Under the pieces are notes generated by a model. That model was not told the DNA's origin and ran no database searches. It worked only from the letters and a program-made list of their open reading frames with translations. Below, in pieces: positions 31,363 to 39,327 of a DNA stretch of 40,434 nucleotides (position 1 is its first letter; every line of letters starts with the position of its first letter). Origin of the DNA: JAFMIT01 sp044341215 (lineage in GTDB: Bacteria > Actinomycetota > Actinomycetes > S36-B12 > UBA5976); assembly GCA_044341215.1 (NCBI GenBank), contig JBIISC010000009.1, forward strand, positions 1 to 40,434. Direction: 5' to 3'. Made by a program: the position numbers and the translations under genes.

Positions 31363-31698
31363 GTGGAGACTTCAGTGGCTGAATGCGTAAATGCTTACGC
31401 CACCGAAGTGCAACCAAATAACGAAACCGAACGCATGGCCGTTAAGTCAATTTTGCAATCACTCTCGCAAAAGTCACCGGGCAAGAGTGTGGAAGTTCGA
31501 ATTCCACCATATGCGGCAATTCAGATAATTGAAGGCACAAATCACCGCCGTGGCACCCCAGCTGCCGTGGTTGAAATGAACGCTAAGACTTTGATTCTGC
31601 TGGCGATTGGCAAAATTTCGTGGCAAGAAGCGACCGAGGATGGGCGGGTGAGTGCTAGCGGTGAACGCAGCAACTTGTCAGACCATTTTCCAGTTTAG
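31363..31698 (+). CDS. SCP-like protein (bacterial sterol-carrier ortholog family)
   Basis: A 111-residue protein similar to the actinobacterial SCP-ortholog family found next to purF. VEVRIPPYAAIQIIEG and HRRGTPAAVVEMNAKTLILLAIG fit the family's beta sheet followed by an SCP2-like hydrophobic helix, and ISWQEATEDGRVSASGERSNLS matches its C-terminus. The biochemical role is unknown; lipid or hydrophobic ligand binding is a guess from the name. GTG 31363 is two bases after purL; a second GTG at 31375 is possible. Its stop codon TAG is also the first half of the putative purF -10 (TAGGAT). Confidence 0.8.
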   Translation: METSVAECVNAYATEVQPNNETERMAVKSILQSLSQKSPGKSVEVRIPPYAAIQIIEGTNHRRGTPAAVVEMNAKTLILLAIGKISWQEATEDGRVSASGERSNLSDHFPV

Positions 31699-31701
31699 GA
31701 T
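31696..31701 (+). promoter_or_regulatory. Putative -10 hexamer TAGGAT of leaderless purF
   Basis: TAGGAT, six bases (TAGCCA), then the purF GTG. The TAG is at the same time the stop codon of the preceding SCP-like gene. No Shine-Dalgarno is present for purF. Confidence 0.55.
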
Positions 31702-31707
31702 TAGCCA

Positions 31708-33225
31708 GTGATTCGTCCAGATGGCCTTTTAAATCATGATCTAGATCCAAACGAAAAAGGTCCACAAGACGCTTGTGGAGTTTTTGGAGTTTGGGCTCCA
31801 GGCGAAGCTGTAGCGAAACTTACTTACTTCGGAATGTATGCACTTCAACATCGTGGACAAGAATCTGCTGGTATTGCCGCTAGTGATGGCAATCGCATCG
31901 TCGTCTATAAAGAAATGGGATTGGTTTCCCAAGTCTTCAACGAAAATATTCTCGAAACTCTTACTGGTTATTTAGCAATCGGTCATACGCGCTATTCCAC
32001 AACCGGTTCTAGCAAATGGGAAAATGCGCAACCAACATTTCGCACCACTTCACAAGGCCATCTAGCTCTTGGCCACAATGGCAATCTGGTGAACACTAAA
32101 GAACTTATCGAGCGAGTTTCAAAACGCGACAAAGGCGAATTGCCGTTAAGCAACATCCATCGCACTTCAACTTCAGATACTGAAGTTTTAACTGAATTAC
32201 TTGCATCCCATCCAGAACTTTCAATTGAAGAATCAGCGATGATGGAATTACCAAATGTCCGCGGAGCTTTCTCGCTGGTCTTCATGGATGCGACCACACT
32301 TTATGCTGCCCGCGACCCTCACGGCGTTCGCCCATTGGTGATCGGAAAACTCGATAATGGTTGGGTTGTGGCAAGTGAAACCGCTGCGCTCGACATCGTT
32401 GGTGCATCTTTCGTTCGCGACGTTGAACCAGGAGAACTCATTGCAATAGATGAGTCAGGCCTGCGTAGTCAGAGTTTTGCAAAGCCAACTCCAAAACATT
32501 GTTTGTTTGAATATGTTTATCTGGCTCGACCAGACACTGTTCTTACTGGCCATTCTGTGCACGCGGTTCGGGTGGAAGTAGGCAGAACTCTCGCTAAAGA
32601 ACATCCAATTGATGCCGATATGGTGATTCCGGTTCCAGAATCAGGCACCCCAGCAGCTGTTGGCTACGCACAAGGTGCAAATATTCCGTTTGCGCAAGGT
32701 TTAGTTAAGAACGCTTATGTTGGTCGGACATTTATTCAGCCTTCGCAGACTCTGCGCCAACTTGGTATTCGATTGAAACTCAATCCTTTGCGTGAAGAAA
32801 TAGCTGGCAAACGCATCATCGTGGTCGACGATTCAATCGTGCGGGGAAATACTCAGCGAGCAATTGTGAAAATGTTACGTGAAGCCGGTGCACTCGAAGT
32901 TCACGTGAGAATTTCTAGTCCGCCAGTTATGTGGCCTTGTTTTTATGGAATTGATTTTGCTACTCGAGCAGAGTTGGTTGCAAGTGGACTAACGGTAGAA
33001 GAAGTTAAGAATTCGATTGGTGCGGATTCACTCGGATTTGTTTCGCTTGAAGGTTTAGTAGCAGCTACGAAAGTTGCCGAAGATCGCTTATGCAAAGCAT
33101 GTTTCGATGGCAAATACCCAATTGCACTTCCTGAAGATGGCCAGTTTGGAAAAAATCTTCTAGAAAATATCGCCAAAGGTGTTGAAGAAGATGAAGGCAC
33201 TGCACGAGCTTTGAGGTTGCCGTGA
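31708..33225 (+). CDS. purF: Amidophosphoribosyltransferase
   Basis: First committed enzyme of purine synthesis, making phosphoribosylamine from PRPP and glutamine; 505 residues. GPQDACGVFGVWAP near the N-terminus contains the Cys that becomes the catalytic N-terminal residue after propeptide removal. LQHRGQESAGIA and GHTRYSTTGSS belong to the glutaminase domain. RIIVVDDSIVRGNTQRAIV is the PRPP motif. Cys residues in KHCLFEY, WPCFYGID and LCKACFDGKYP fit the 4Fe-4S ligands of the Bacillus-type oxygen-sensitive enzyme. Probably leaderless, TAGGAT at six bases. Its stop overlaps purM by four bases (GTGA). Confidence 0.97.
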   Translation: MIRPDGLLNHDLDPNEKGPQDACGVFGVWAPGEAVAKLTYFGMYALQHRGQESAGIAASDGNRIVVYKEMGLVSQVFNENILETLTGYLAIGHTRYSTTGSSKWENAQPTFRTTSQGHLALGHNGNLVNTKELIERVSKRDKGELPLSNIHRTSTSDTEVLTELLASHPELSIEESAMMELPNVRGAFSLVFMDATTLYAARDPHGVRPLVIGKLDNGWVVASETAALDIVGASFVRDVEPGELIAIDESGLRSQSFAKPTPKHCLFEYVYLARPDTVLTGHSVHAVRVEVGRTLAKEHPIDADMVIPVPESGTPAAVGYAQGANIPFAQGLVKNAYVGRTFIQPSQTLRQLGIRLKLNPLREEIAGKRIIVVDDSIVRGNTQRAIVKMLREAGALEVHVRISSPPVMWPCFYGIDFATRAELVASGLTVEEVKNSIGADSLGFVSLEGLVAATKVAEDRLCKACFDGKYPIALPEDGQFGKNLLENIAKGVEEDEGTARALRLP

Positions 33226-34304
33226 GTGATTCATACGCAAAAGCTGGCGTAGATGTCGAAGCAGGCGAACGCGCTGTTGCTTTGATGAAGGCCAGCGTGC
33301 TGTCAGCCAGCCGACCAGAAGTGATAGGTGATTTTGGCGGGTTTGCGGGATTATTTGATGCGAGTGCTTTAACAAAATACAAAAAACCAATCCTTGCGAC
33401 CGGCACAGATGGGGTTGGCACCAAAGTAGTTATTGCGCAAAGACTTGGTATTCATCACACTGTTGGAATTGATTTAGTAGCCATGATTGCAGATGACATC
33501 GTGGTTTGCGGCGCAGAACCATTGTTTTTAACCGACTACATCGCAACTGGCAAAGTTGAACCAACAGTCATTGCAGACATAGTTCGTGGAGTTGCAACTG
33601 GTTGCAAACAGGCAGGTATGGCATTGCTTGGCGGCGAAACAGCTGAACATCCTGGTGTGATGGCGGCTGGCGAATATGACATTGCTGGCGCTGGAACCGG
33701 TGTGGTTGAAGCCGAAAATTTGTTAAGTGCAGACCGCGTGCAATCGGGTGACGTAGTAATTGCAATGTCGTCTTCTGGATTGCATAGCAATGGCTATTCA
33801 TTAGCACGTCACGTTTTACTTGGCGATAAAGGTTTTAAACTTGAAGCTCATGTTGACGAACTTGGACGCACACTCGGCGAAGAAATGCTTGAACCAACCC
33901 GGATTTACACGAAGTCTTGCTTGCAACTAGCGAGTAATTTGCAAACATCTCTTCGCACTTTTTCACATGTCACCGGTGGTGGCCTAGCAGCGAATCTTGC
34001 CCGAGTGCTCCCAGAGAACTTAGCGGCTGACATTGATCGAAAGACCTGGCAGGTCCCAGCCATTTTTAATTTAATTGCTGGAGTTGGCAAAGTCTCACAA
34101 GTAGATATGGAGCAAACTTTCAATCAAGGTATTGGAATGTTTGCTGTTGTCGCGCAAGATGTGGCAGATAAAGCATTAGTAGATTTGAATGGCCAAGGAT
34201 TCACAGCATTTGTTTGTGGAAATGTAAGAAATCGCAAAGATAATGAAAAAGGCGATGCTGCGGCTAAAGGTGGAAAGGGTGGAGCAGTCTTTTTGACAAA
34301 TTAA
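33222..34304 (+). CDS. purM: AIR synthetase (phosphoribosylformylglycinamidine cyclo-ligase)
   Basis: ATP-dependent ring closure of FGAM to AIR, 360 residues, in the same superfamily as PurL. Family segments: SYAKAGVDVEAGERAV at the N-terminus, LATGTDGVGTKVVIAQ, GIDLVAMIADDIVVCGAEPLF, LLGGETAEHPGVM and SSSGLHSNGYSLAR, then HVTGGGLAANLARVLPE. GTG 33222 overlaps the purF stop. The C-terminus ends in a Lys/Gly-rich tail (EKGDAAAKGGKGG). It overlaps the convergent DUF3073 gene by four bases, with no room for a dedicated terminator. Confidence 0.97.
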   Translation: MSDSYAKAGVDVEAGERAVALMKASVLSASRPEVIGDFGGFAGLFDASALTKYKKPILATGTDGVGTKVVIAQRLGIHHTVGIDLVAMIADDIVVCGAEPLFLTDYIATGKVEPTVIADIVRGVATGCKQAGMALLGGETAEHPGVMAAGEYDIAGAGTGVVEAENLLSADRVQSGDVVIAMSSSGLHSNGYSLARHVLLGDKGFKLEAHVDELGRTLGEEMLEPTRIYTKSCLQLASNLQTSLRTFSHVTGGGLAANLARVLPENLAADIDRKTWQVPAIFNLIAGVGKVSQVDMEQTFNQGIGMFAVVAQDVADKALVDLNGQGFTAFVCGNVRNRKDNEKGDAAAKGGKGGAVFLTN

Positions 34305-34516
34305 TTTTTGTCTGACTCTTCTTCTAAATCATCCCCAGAATCATCATCTTCGATCCAGTCTGAGTAGTCGCCTTCAGGGATGTCATCGGAATTGCTTGCT
34401 GGAACTTTACTACCGTGAAGTTCGGCTGCCAGGGCAGTTAAATCGATTGCGCCGGTGTCATATTTAAGTTCACGCGCAACTTTTGTTTGCTTAGCTTTTT
34501 GTCGGCCACGACCCAT
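34301..34516 (-). CDS. DUF3073 protein
   Basis: A 71-residue actinobacterial protein of unknown function. The basic N-terminus MGRGRQKAKQTKVARELKY is the DUF3073 hallmark; the C-terminal half is highly acidic (WIEDDDSGDDLEEESDK). The charge split suggests nucleic-acid or ribosome contact, but no function is established. In many actinobacteria it lies between purM and bldC, exactly as here. AAGGGG eight bases upstream supports ATG 34516. It is convergent with purM and divergent from bldC. Confidence 0.93.
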   Translation of the reverse strand: MGRGRQKAKQTKVARELKYDTGAIDLTALAAELHGSKVPASNSDDIPEGDYSDWIEDDDSGDDLEEESDKN

Positions 34517-34721
34517 GGTTAAGCCCCTTGCATGCGTATGTCACTGCTCGAACGCCCGAGCAACAGAGGCGAACTTTAGCCAATGAGCCTGCTTTTTGGC
34601 ACGGCAAGTTCAAATATTGGCAAAATCACCCTAATCCGCCCAATCTTCACCAAATCTAGGCCGTTTTGCCCTAACTTGGAGAGTAAATCTGTGGCATTGT
34701 GGCCTTTATACGGAGGTACAA

Positions 34722-34976
34722 ATGAACCAGGAAACTGAACGCATGCTGCGCCCACGCGAAGTTGCAGTGCTGTTTAAGGTCGATCCAAAGACTGTAACCC
34801 GCTGGGCAAAGACCGGTCGGCTCAGCCCGATCACCTTGCCAAGCGGCCACCGCCGCTACCGAGCAACTGACGTTGAGGCCTTGATGTCTAGCTCTTCACG
34901 CCGGGTCCGGATGGTTGAAAGCCATGTTTGCCCGCGCTGCGGCTCAAATGTGAGTTGTGACAATACTTCTGCGTAA
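34722..34976 (+). CDS. bldC: BldC-family MerR-like DNA-binding protein with Cys-rich tail
   Basis: Small transcription regulator of 84 residues. Residues 8-57 match BldC: LRPREVAVLFKVDPKTVTRW, then a GHRRYRATDVEALM wing. In Streptomyces BldC binds DNA as head-to-tail oligomers and delays differentiation. Here the core is followed by an extra tail with CPRCGSNVSC (Cys70, Cys73, Cys79), not present in the 68-residue Streptomyces protein. A metal or redox role is possible. GGAGG lies seven bases before the ATG. The 205-base gap to DUF3073 holds both divergent promoters and a small hairpin (TGCTCG-N6-CGAGCA) near 34535; no gene is seen there. Confidence 0.92.
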   Translation: MNQETERMLRPREVAVLFKVDPKTVTRWAKTGRLSPITLPSGHRRYRATDVEALMSSSSRRVRMVESHVCPRCGSNVSCDNTSA

Positions 34977-34980
34977 CCCA

Positions 34981-34986
34981 TAGCCT
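34981..34986 (+). promoter_or_regulatory. Possible -10 hexamer TAGCCT before DUF2520 gene
   Basis: TAGCCT, seven bases, then TTG at 34994, five bases after the bldC stop. It fits TANNNT and the 6-7 base leaderless spacing seen elsewhere, but the TTG start is itself uncertain. Confidence 0.35.
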
Positions 34987-34993
34987 TCAACCA

Positions 34994-35905
34994 TTGAACG
35001 AGACCCTCGCGGGCTTGGAACAGAATGTGGCGGAAATGGCATCACAAGCACCACCGGTTTTAAAGGTTGGCCTTATTGGCGCTGGCCGAGTTGGAATTGC
35101 ACTTTCTAGGTCGTTACAAAATCACGGCCATTCAATAATTGCAGCAAATGCGATATCTGAAAAATCACAAAAACGAGTTCATGAGTTTTTGCCTGCCACA
35201 GATTTGCAGGAAATCGAAAATCTAATCGAAAATGTGCAAACAGTTTTGTTTGCAGTTCCGGACGATGTGCTTCCTGATCTAGTTCGCGGAATAGCTCACA
35301 CAATTGGTTTCAAAAAACATCAATTTGTGATTCACACATCTGGCCGCTTCGGAATCGATGTTTTAGCTCCAGCCACTTTGCAAGGGGCGTTGCCAATGGC
35401 AATCCATCCAGCAATGACGTTCACAGGCGCACCTAATGATGTTGATCGAATTGTGGGATGCCCATTTGCGATCACCACGACTGATGAATTGTTGCCGATT
35501 GCCGCTGCACTCGTTTTAAACATGGGTGGCCGTGAGTATGTGGTGGCCGAAAAAGATCGAGCGCTTTATCACGCCGCTTTAAGTCATGCAGCTAATCACT
35601 CAAGTATTGTCGTAAATCAAGCGACAAGTATTTTGCAGGAAATTGGGATTGAAGATCCTGGTTTGTTTCTGTCCCCACTAGTAAATGCAGCAATCGAAAA
35701 CTCTTTAACCATGGGAATAGATGCTTTAACCGGGCCAATAGTTCGAGGTGACGTGGAAACTGTCCGTGCGCACTTATTGGCTTTAGGCGATACTGAAGTT
35801 CAAAAAACCTATCGCACCATTGCAGTTGCAACTGTCAATCGTTTGCACCAGCTAGGCAAACTTTCCAATTCAGTCACCAAAGAATTGTTGGAGGTTTTGC
35901 AATGA
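34994..35905 (+). CDS. Rossmann-like DUF2520 oxidoreductase next to panC
   Basis: A 303-residue two-domain protein. A Rossmann dinucleotide-binding motif LKVGLIGAGRVGIALSRSL lies near residue 23-41, then FAVPDDVLPDLV. The C-terminal helical DUF2520 domain includes HPAMTFTG and YHAALSHAANHSSIVVN. Architecture resembles 6-phosphogluconate or ketopantoate reductases. It overlaps panC by four bases (ATGA), a pairing common in actinobacteria, so it may supply pantoate as a ketopantoate reductase. That is inference, and no panE is visible here. The start is uncertain: TTG 34994 follows TAGCCT by seven bases, while ATG 35037 would leave eight residues before the first strand. Confidence 0.85.
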   Translation: MNETLAGLEQNVAEMASQAPPVLKVGLIGAGRVGIALSRSLQNHGHSIIAANAISEKSQKRVHEFLPATDLQEIENLIENVQTVLFAVPDDVLPDLVRGIAHTIGFKKHQFVIHTSGRFGIDVLAPATLQGALPMAIHPAMTFTGAPNDVDRIVGCPFAITTTDELLPIAAALVLNMGGREYVVAEKDRALYHAALSHAANHSSIVVNQATSILQEIGIEDPGLFLSPLVNAAIENSLTMGIDALTGPIVRGDVETVRAHLLALGDTEVQKTYRTIAVATVNRLHQLGKLSNSVTKELLEVLQ

Positions 35906-36750
35906 CCAAAATCATCAAAACCGTAACAGAATTACAAACTGCCTTAGATGGCAAACGGGTGGGAGCAGTTTTCACAATGGGTGCTTTGCATCAAGGGCAC
36001 GCTCAATTGATCAAGCAGTGTCGAGAAAGTGTTGGCGACGATGGAGTAGTGGTAGTGACAGTCTTTGTTAACCCAACACAATTTGAAAATAATGAAGATT
36101 TAGAAAAATATCCACGCGATTTGACCAGCGACGTGGAGATTTGCGAACAAAATTCTGCCGACTTCGTATTTGCGCCAGCAGTGGATGAGATTTATCCGCC
36201 GCAGACCCTTGTTAAGAAAATTGAACCAGGCGAGATTGCAAATATTTTGGAAGGTGCAAGCCGGCCCGGACATTTTTCGGGTGTTGCCACAGTAGTAAAT
36301 CGCCTGCTTGAAATTATCAAGCCATCAGTTACTTGTTTTGGCGAAAAGGACTATCAGCAGTTAACTATTGTTAGACAAATTGTGAAAGAACTTTCCATCC
36401 CAGTGGAAGTAATTTGTGTGGAGACAGTGCGCGAATCTGATGGCCTAGCAATGTCGAGTCGAAACATGCGCTTGAGCGAAGAAGAAAGAGCTCTTGCACC
36501 ACATTTGTATGAGGCGTTAAATCGAGTCAAGGCGCAGCTTTTGCAGAATCTTCCGATTGAAAAGGCGATTGCCAGCACAGTTGAATGGTTGGCGGATTTT
36601 CCAGAGATCGATTTGGACTATTTGACCGTCCTAAGTCCAAGTTTGGGCAAACCAGCACCTGGGTTGGCGCGAGTTCTAGTCGCTGCAAGGATTGGTGATG
36701 TGCGATTAATCGACAACATCGAATGTGAATTGGTAGTGGCTAATGTCTAA
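35902..36750 (+). CDS. panC: Pantothenate synthetase
   Basis: ATP-dependent ligase joining pantoate and beta-alanine, 282 residues. TMGALHQGH at 25-33 is the HIGH-type nucleotide motif. VFVNPTQFENNEDLEKYPR, RPGHFSGVATVVNRL, CFGEKDYQQL and DGLAMSSRNMRLS are all family signatures. The ATG overlaps the DUF2520 stop by four bases. nadB starts eight bases before its stop, in another frame. The actinobacterial neighbour panD is absent at this position, so the source of beta-alanine lies elsewhere. Confidence 0.97.
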   Translation: MTKIIKTVTELQTALDGKRVGAVFTMGALHQGHAQLIKQCRESVGDDGVVVVTVFVNPTQFENNEDLEKYPRDLTSDVEICEQNSADFVFAPAVDEIYPPQTLVKKIEPGEIANILEGASRPGHFSGVATVVNRLLEIIKPSVTCFGEKDYQQLTIVRQIVKELSIPVEVICVETVRESDGLAMSSRNMRLSEEERALAPHLYEALNRVKAQLLQNLPIEKAIASTVEWLADFPEIDLDYLTVLSPSLGKPAPGLARVLVAARIGDVRLIDNIECELVVANV

Positions 36751-38407
36751 CCCAGCGCATATCGGCACCAAACTCACCGCCGCCGAACCTGGTTGGTTTG
36801 CAAATACAGATGTAATCATCATCGGAAGTGGCGTTGCTGGACTTACGGCTGCGATGCAAGCCCGCACAAGTGGTTACAAAGTTATCTTGGTGACTAAAGC
36901 ACATGTTGATGATGGATCAACTAGATGGGCACAAGGTGGCATCGCTGCCGCGCTCGATCCAAACGACTCAACTGATGAGCATTGGCGCGACACGATTGTG
37001 GCAGGGGCAGGCCTTTGTGATTCAGCTGCTGCGCGGGTTTTAGTTGTGGAAGGTCCGAATGCAGTCCGCCGGTTGATTTCCCGCGGTGCGAAATTTGATA
37101 AAACTGAAAGCGGTGCAATCGCATTAACTCGTGAAGGTGGTCACCACCGAGATCGGATTGCGCATGCTGGCGGCGATGCAACTGGTGCCGAGATTTCCCG
37201 CGCATTGGTTGATGCAGTTGCAAACGACCCTGAGATTGAATTGATTGAAAATGCGCTGGTACTTGATTTATTACAAGATGAATTTGGTGCTGCCCAAGGT
37301 GTGACTTTGCACGTAATGGGTCAAGGAATGCATGATGGTGTTGGCGCTGTGCTTGCACCAGTTGTTATTTTGGCAACTGGTGGGGTTGGGCAAGTATTTG
37401 CCCAATCTACAAACCCTAAAGTTGCGACTGGTGATGGGATTGCACTCGCACTTCGAGCCGGTGCGACTTTGGCTGATTTGGAATTCATTCAGTTTCACCC
37501 AACCGTTTTATTCCTAGGTTCACAGGCAATGGGGCAGCAACCGCTGATTAGTGAAGCTGTGCGAGGCGAAGGTGCATTCCTTGTGGACGACCTTGGAAAT
37601 CACATCATGGATGGGATGCATCCAATGGCTGACCTTGCACCACGAGATATTGTTTCGATTGCAATCATGAAATTAATGATTGAAAAAAACTTGTCACATG
37701 TTTGGCTTGACGCGAGAAAGATTGGTGATAATTGGCAGGAACGTTTTCCAACAATTTTCAATCTTCTTTTAGGTTACGGGATAGATCCACGATCTGACTT
37801 AATTCCTGTTGCGCCAGCTCAGCACTATCACTCAGGCGGTATTCGAACTGACTTGTACGGAAGAACGAGTATTCCTGGTTTGTTTGCCTGCGGTGAAGTT
37901 GCCTGCACTGGAGTGCATGGCGCAAACCGCTTGGCAAGTAATTCCCTGCTTGAAGGATTGGTTTTTGCTGAACGGATTGGCGCTTTACTCGCCTTAGGTT
38001 TACCAGATCGCAAACCTTATGTGCCAAACGTTGGCAGTGAAGTGCTTTTGAGTGACGAATTGCGTAATTCAATTCAAAATACGATGACTCGAAATGTTGG
38101 CGTATTGCGAAGTGCAAAATCAACTAATACTGCAATTGATGATTTAGCTTCGTTGAATGTTTCTACCTCGGGTTTATTGCCTAATACAAAAAATTGGGAA
38201 ACATCAAATCTGCATACTGTTGCAACGGCAATTTCACTTGCTGCTTTGACTCGCGAAGAAACCCGCGGTTCGCATTGGCGTGAAGATTTCCCCGAGGCCA
38301 ATGATTCATGGCTCAAACGCGTACTGATTAAAAGTGACTCAACTGGAAAACTTTCCGTTTCATACGAACCGGTTCCGCAAGTTCCCGACACAAAGGAAGT
38401 GCTGTAA
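36743..38407 (+). CDS. nadB: L-aspartate oxidase
   Basis: FAD enzyme oxidising aspartate to iminoaspartate, first step of NAD synthesis; 554 residues. The FAD-binding Rossmann motif DVIIIGSGVAGLTAAMQA starts near residue 24. STRWAQGGIAAA, TREGGHHRDRIAHAGGDATG, FHPTVLF, PRDIVSIAI, HYHSGGIRTDLYGRTSIPG and GVHGANRLASNSLLEG are all diagnostic of the NadB/SdhA family and favour NadB. It overlaps panC by eight bases and nadC by one base. nadA, the usual partner, is not in this window. Confidence 0.97.
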   Translation: MSNPAHIGTKLTAAEPGWFANTDVIIIGSGVAGLTAAMQARTSGYKVILVTKAHVDDGSTRWAQGGIAAALDPNDSTDEHWRDTIVAGAGLCDSAAARVLVVEGPNAVRRLISRGAKFDKTESGAIALTREGGHHRDRIAHAGGDATGAEISRALVDAVANDPEIELIENALVLDLLQDEFGAAQGVTLHVMGQGMHDGVGAVLAPVVILATGGVGQVFAQSTNPKVATGDGIALALRAGATLADLEFIQFHPTVLFLGSQAMGQQPLISEAVRGEGAFLVDDLGNHIMDGMHPMADLAPRDIVSIAIMKLMIEKNLSHVWLDARKIGDNWQERFPTIFNLLLGYGIDPRSDLIPVAPAQHYHSGGIRTDLYGRTSIPGLFACGEVACTGVHGANRLASNSLLEGLVFAERIGALLALGLPDRKPYVPNVGSEVLLSDELRNSIQNTMTRNVGVLRSAKSTNTAIDDLASLNVSTSGLLPNTKNWETSNLHTVATAISLAALTREETRGSHWREDFPEANDSWLKRVLIKSDSTGKLSVSYEPVPQVPDTKEVL

Positions 38408-39327
38408 TGGCTAAAACCCCACATTGGTTGCCAAGTGTGATTGGCACGGACTTTGCGGTTCCGCTTCGAGCCCAAGGAATGAATCTCGATGAAATCTTGG
38501 ACTTGATTAAGCGCTGCCTATCTGAAGATCTCGATGGTGGGGTTGATGTGACTACATCTGCCACAATCCCAAGCACGCAAAAATCTGTGATGGAATTACG
38601 TGCACGCAAAGCTGGCGTTGTAGCAGGCGGCACAATCGCAGCTGCGGTGTTTGATTTAGTCTCACAATCGGAAGCAAAGGTTGAGATTCATGTCGCAGAT
38701 GGCATGGAAGTAGCCTCAGGCGAAGTCGTTATGACAATTACCGGACCAACATTTACTTTGCTGACTGCCGAACGCTCCGCACTTAACATCTTGTGCCACC
38801 TTTCGGGAATTGCAACAGCTACAAACCAATGGGTGAAAGTTTTGGAAGGGACAAAAACAAAGGTTCGCGATACTCGCAAAACCACCCCAGGTCTGCGACG
38901 AATCGAGAAATATGCAGTTGTTTGTGGCGGCGGAACGAATCACCGAATGTCACTTTCCGATGCTGCGCTAGTCAAGGACAATCACATTGTTGCCGCTGGT
39001 GGAGTGGTGCAGGCATTTGAAGCTGTCCGCAAGAAATTCCCAGACTTAGCAGTTGAAGTTGAGGTTGATTCCCTTGAGCAACTAAAAGAAGTAGTGAATG
39101 CCGGCGCAGACTTAGTTTTATTAGATAACTTCACTGTTGAGCAAGTCAAAGAAGCAGTGGCATTAAATGCTAATCGTGCAAAGCTTGAAGCCAGCGGTGG
39201 GTTAACACTTGATGTTGCGCGTGCATATGCGGAAGCTGGCGTTGATTTCTTAGCTGTTGGTGCGATTACACATTCGACAGCCATATTGGATATTGGCGCT
39301 GATCTAAAAACATTGGAGGAGATTTAA
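38407..39327 (+). CDS. nadC: Nicotinate-nucleotide pyrophosphorylase (quinolinate PRTase)
   Basis: Converts quinolinate and PRPP to nicotinate mononucleotide, 306 residues. EDLDGGVDVTTSATIP, LSGIATATNQWV, RDTRKTTPGLRRIEKYAV, GGGTNHRMSLSDAALVKDNH and LLDNFTVEQVKEAV are family signatures. The C-terminal SGGLTLDVARAYAEAGVDFLAVGAITHS holds the phosphate-binding barrel end. The N-terminus is about 20 residues longer than average. The ATG overlaps the nadB stop by one base and its stop overlaps the coaX ATG by one base. Confidence 0.97.
   Translation: MAKTPHWLPSVIGTDFAVPLRAQGMNLDEILDLIKRCLSEDLDGGVDVTTSATIPSTQKSVMELRARKAGVVAGGTIAAAVFDLVSQSEAKVEIHVADGMEVASGEVVMTITGPTFTLLTAERSALNILCHLSGIATATNQWVKVLEGTKTKVRDTRKTTPGLRRIEKYAVVCGGGTNHRMSLSDAALVKDNHIVAAGGVVQAFEAVRKKFPDLAVEVEVDSLEQLKEVVNAGADLVLLDNFTVEQVKEAVALNANRAKLEASGGLTLDVARAYAEAGVDFLAVGAITHSTAILDIGADLKTLEEI

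Noticed and set aside
36921..37358. 145-residue minus-strand frame opposite nadB
   Set aside because: Composition dominated by Gln, His and Leu, as expected from reading nadB in reverse; no start signals.
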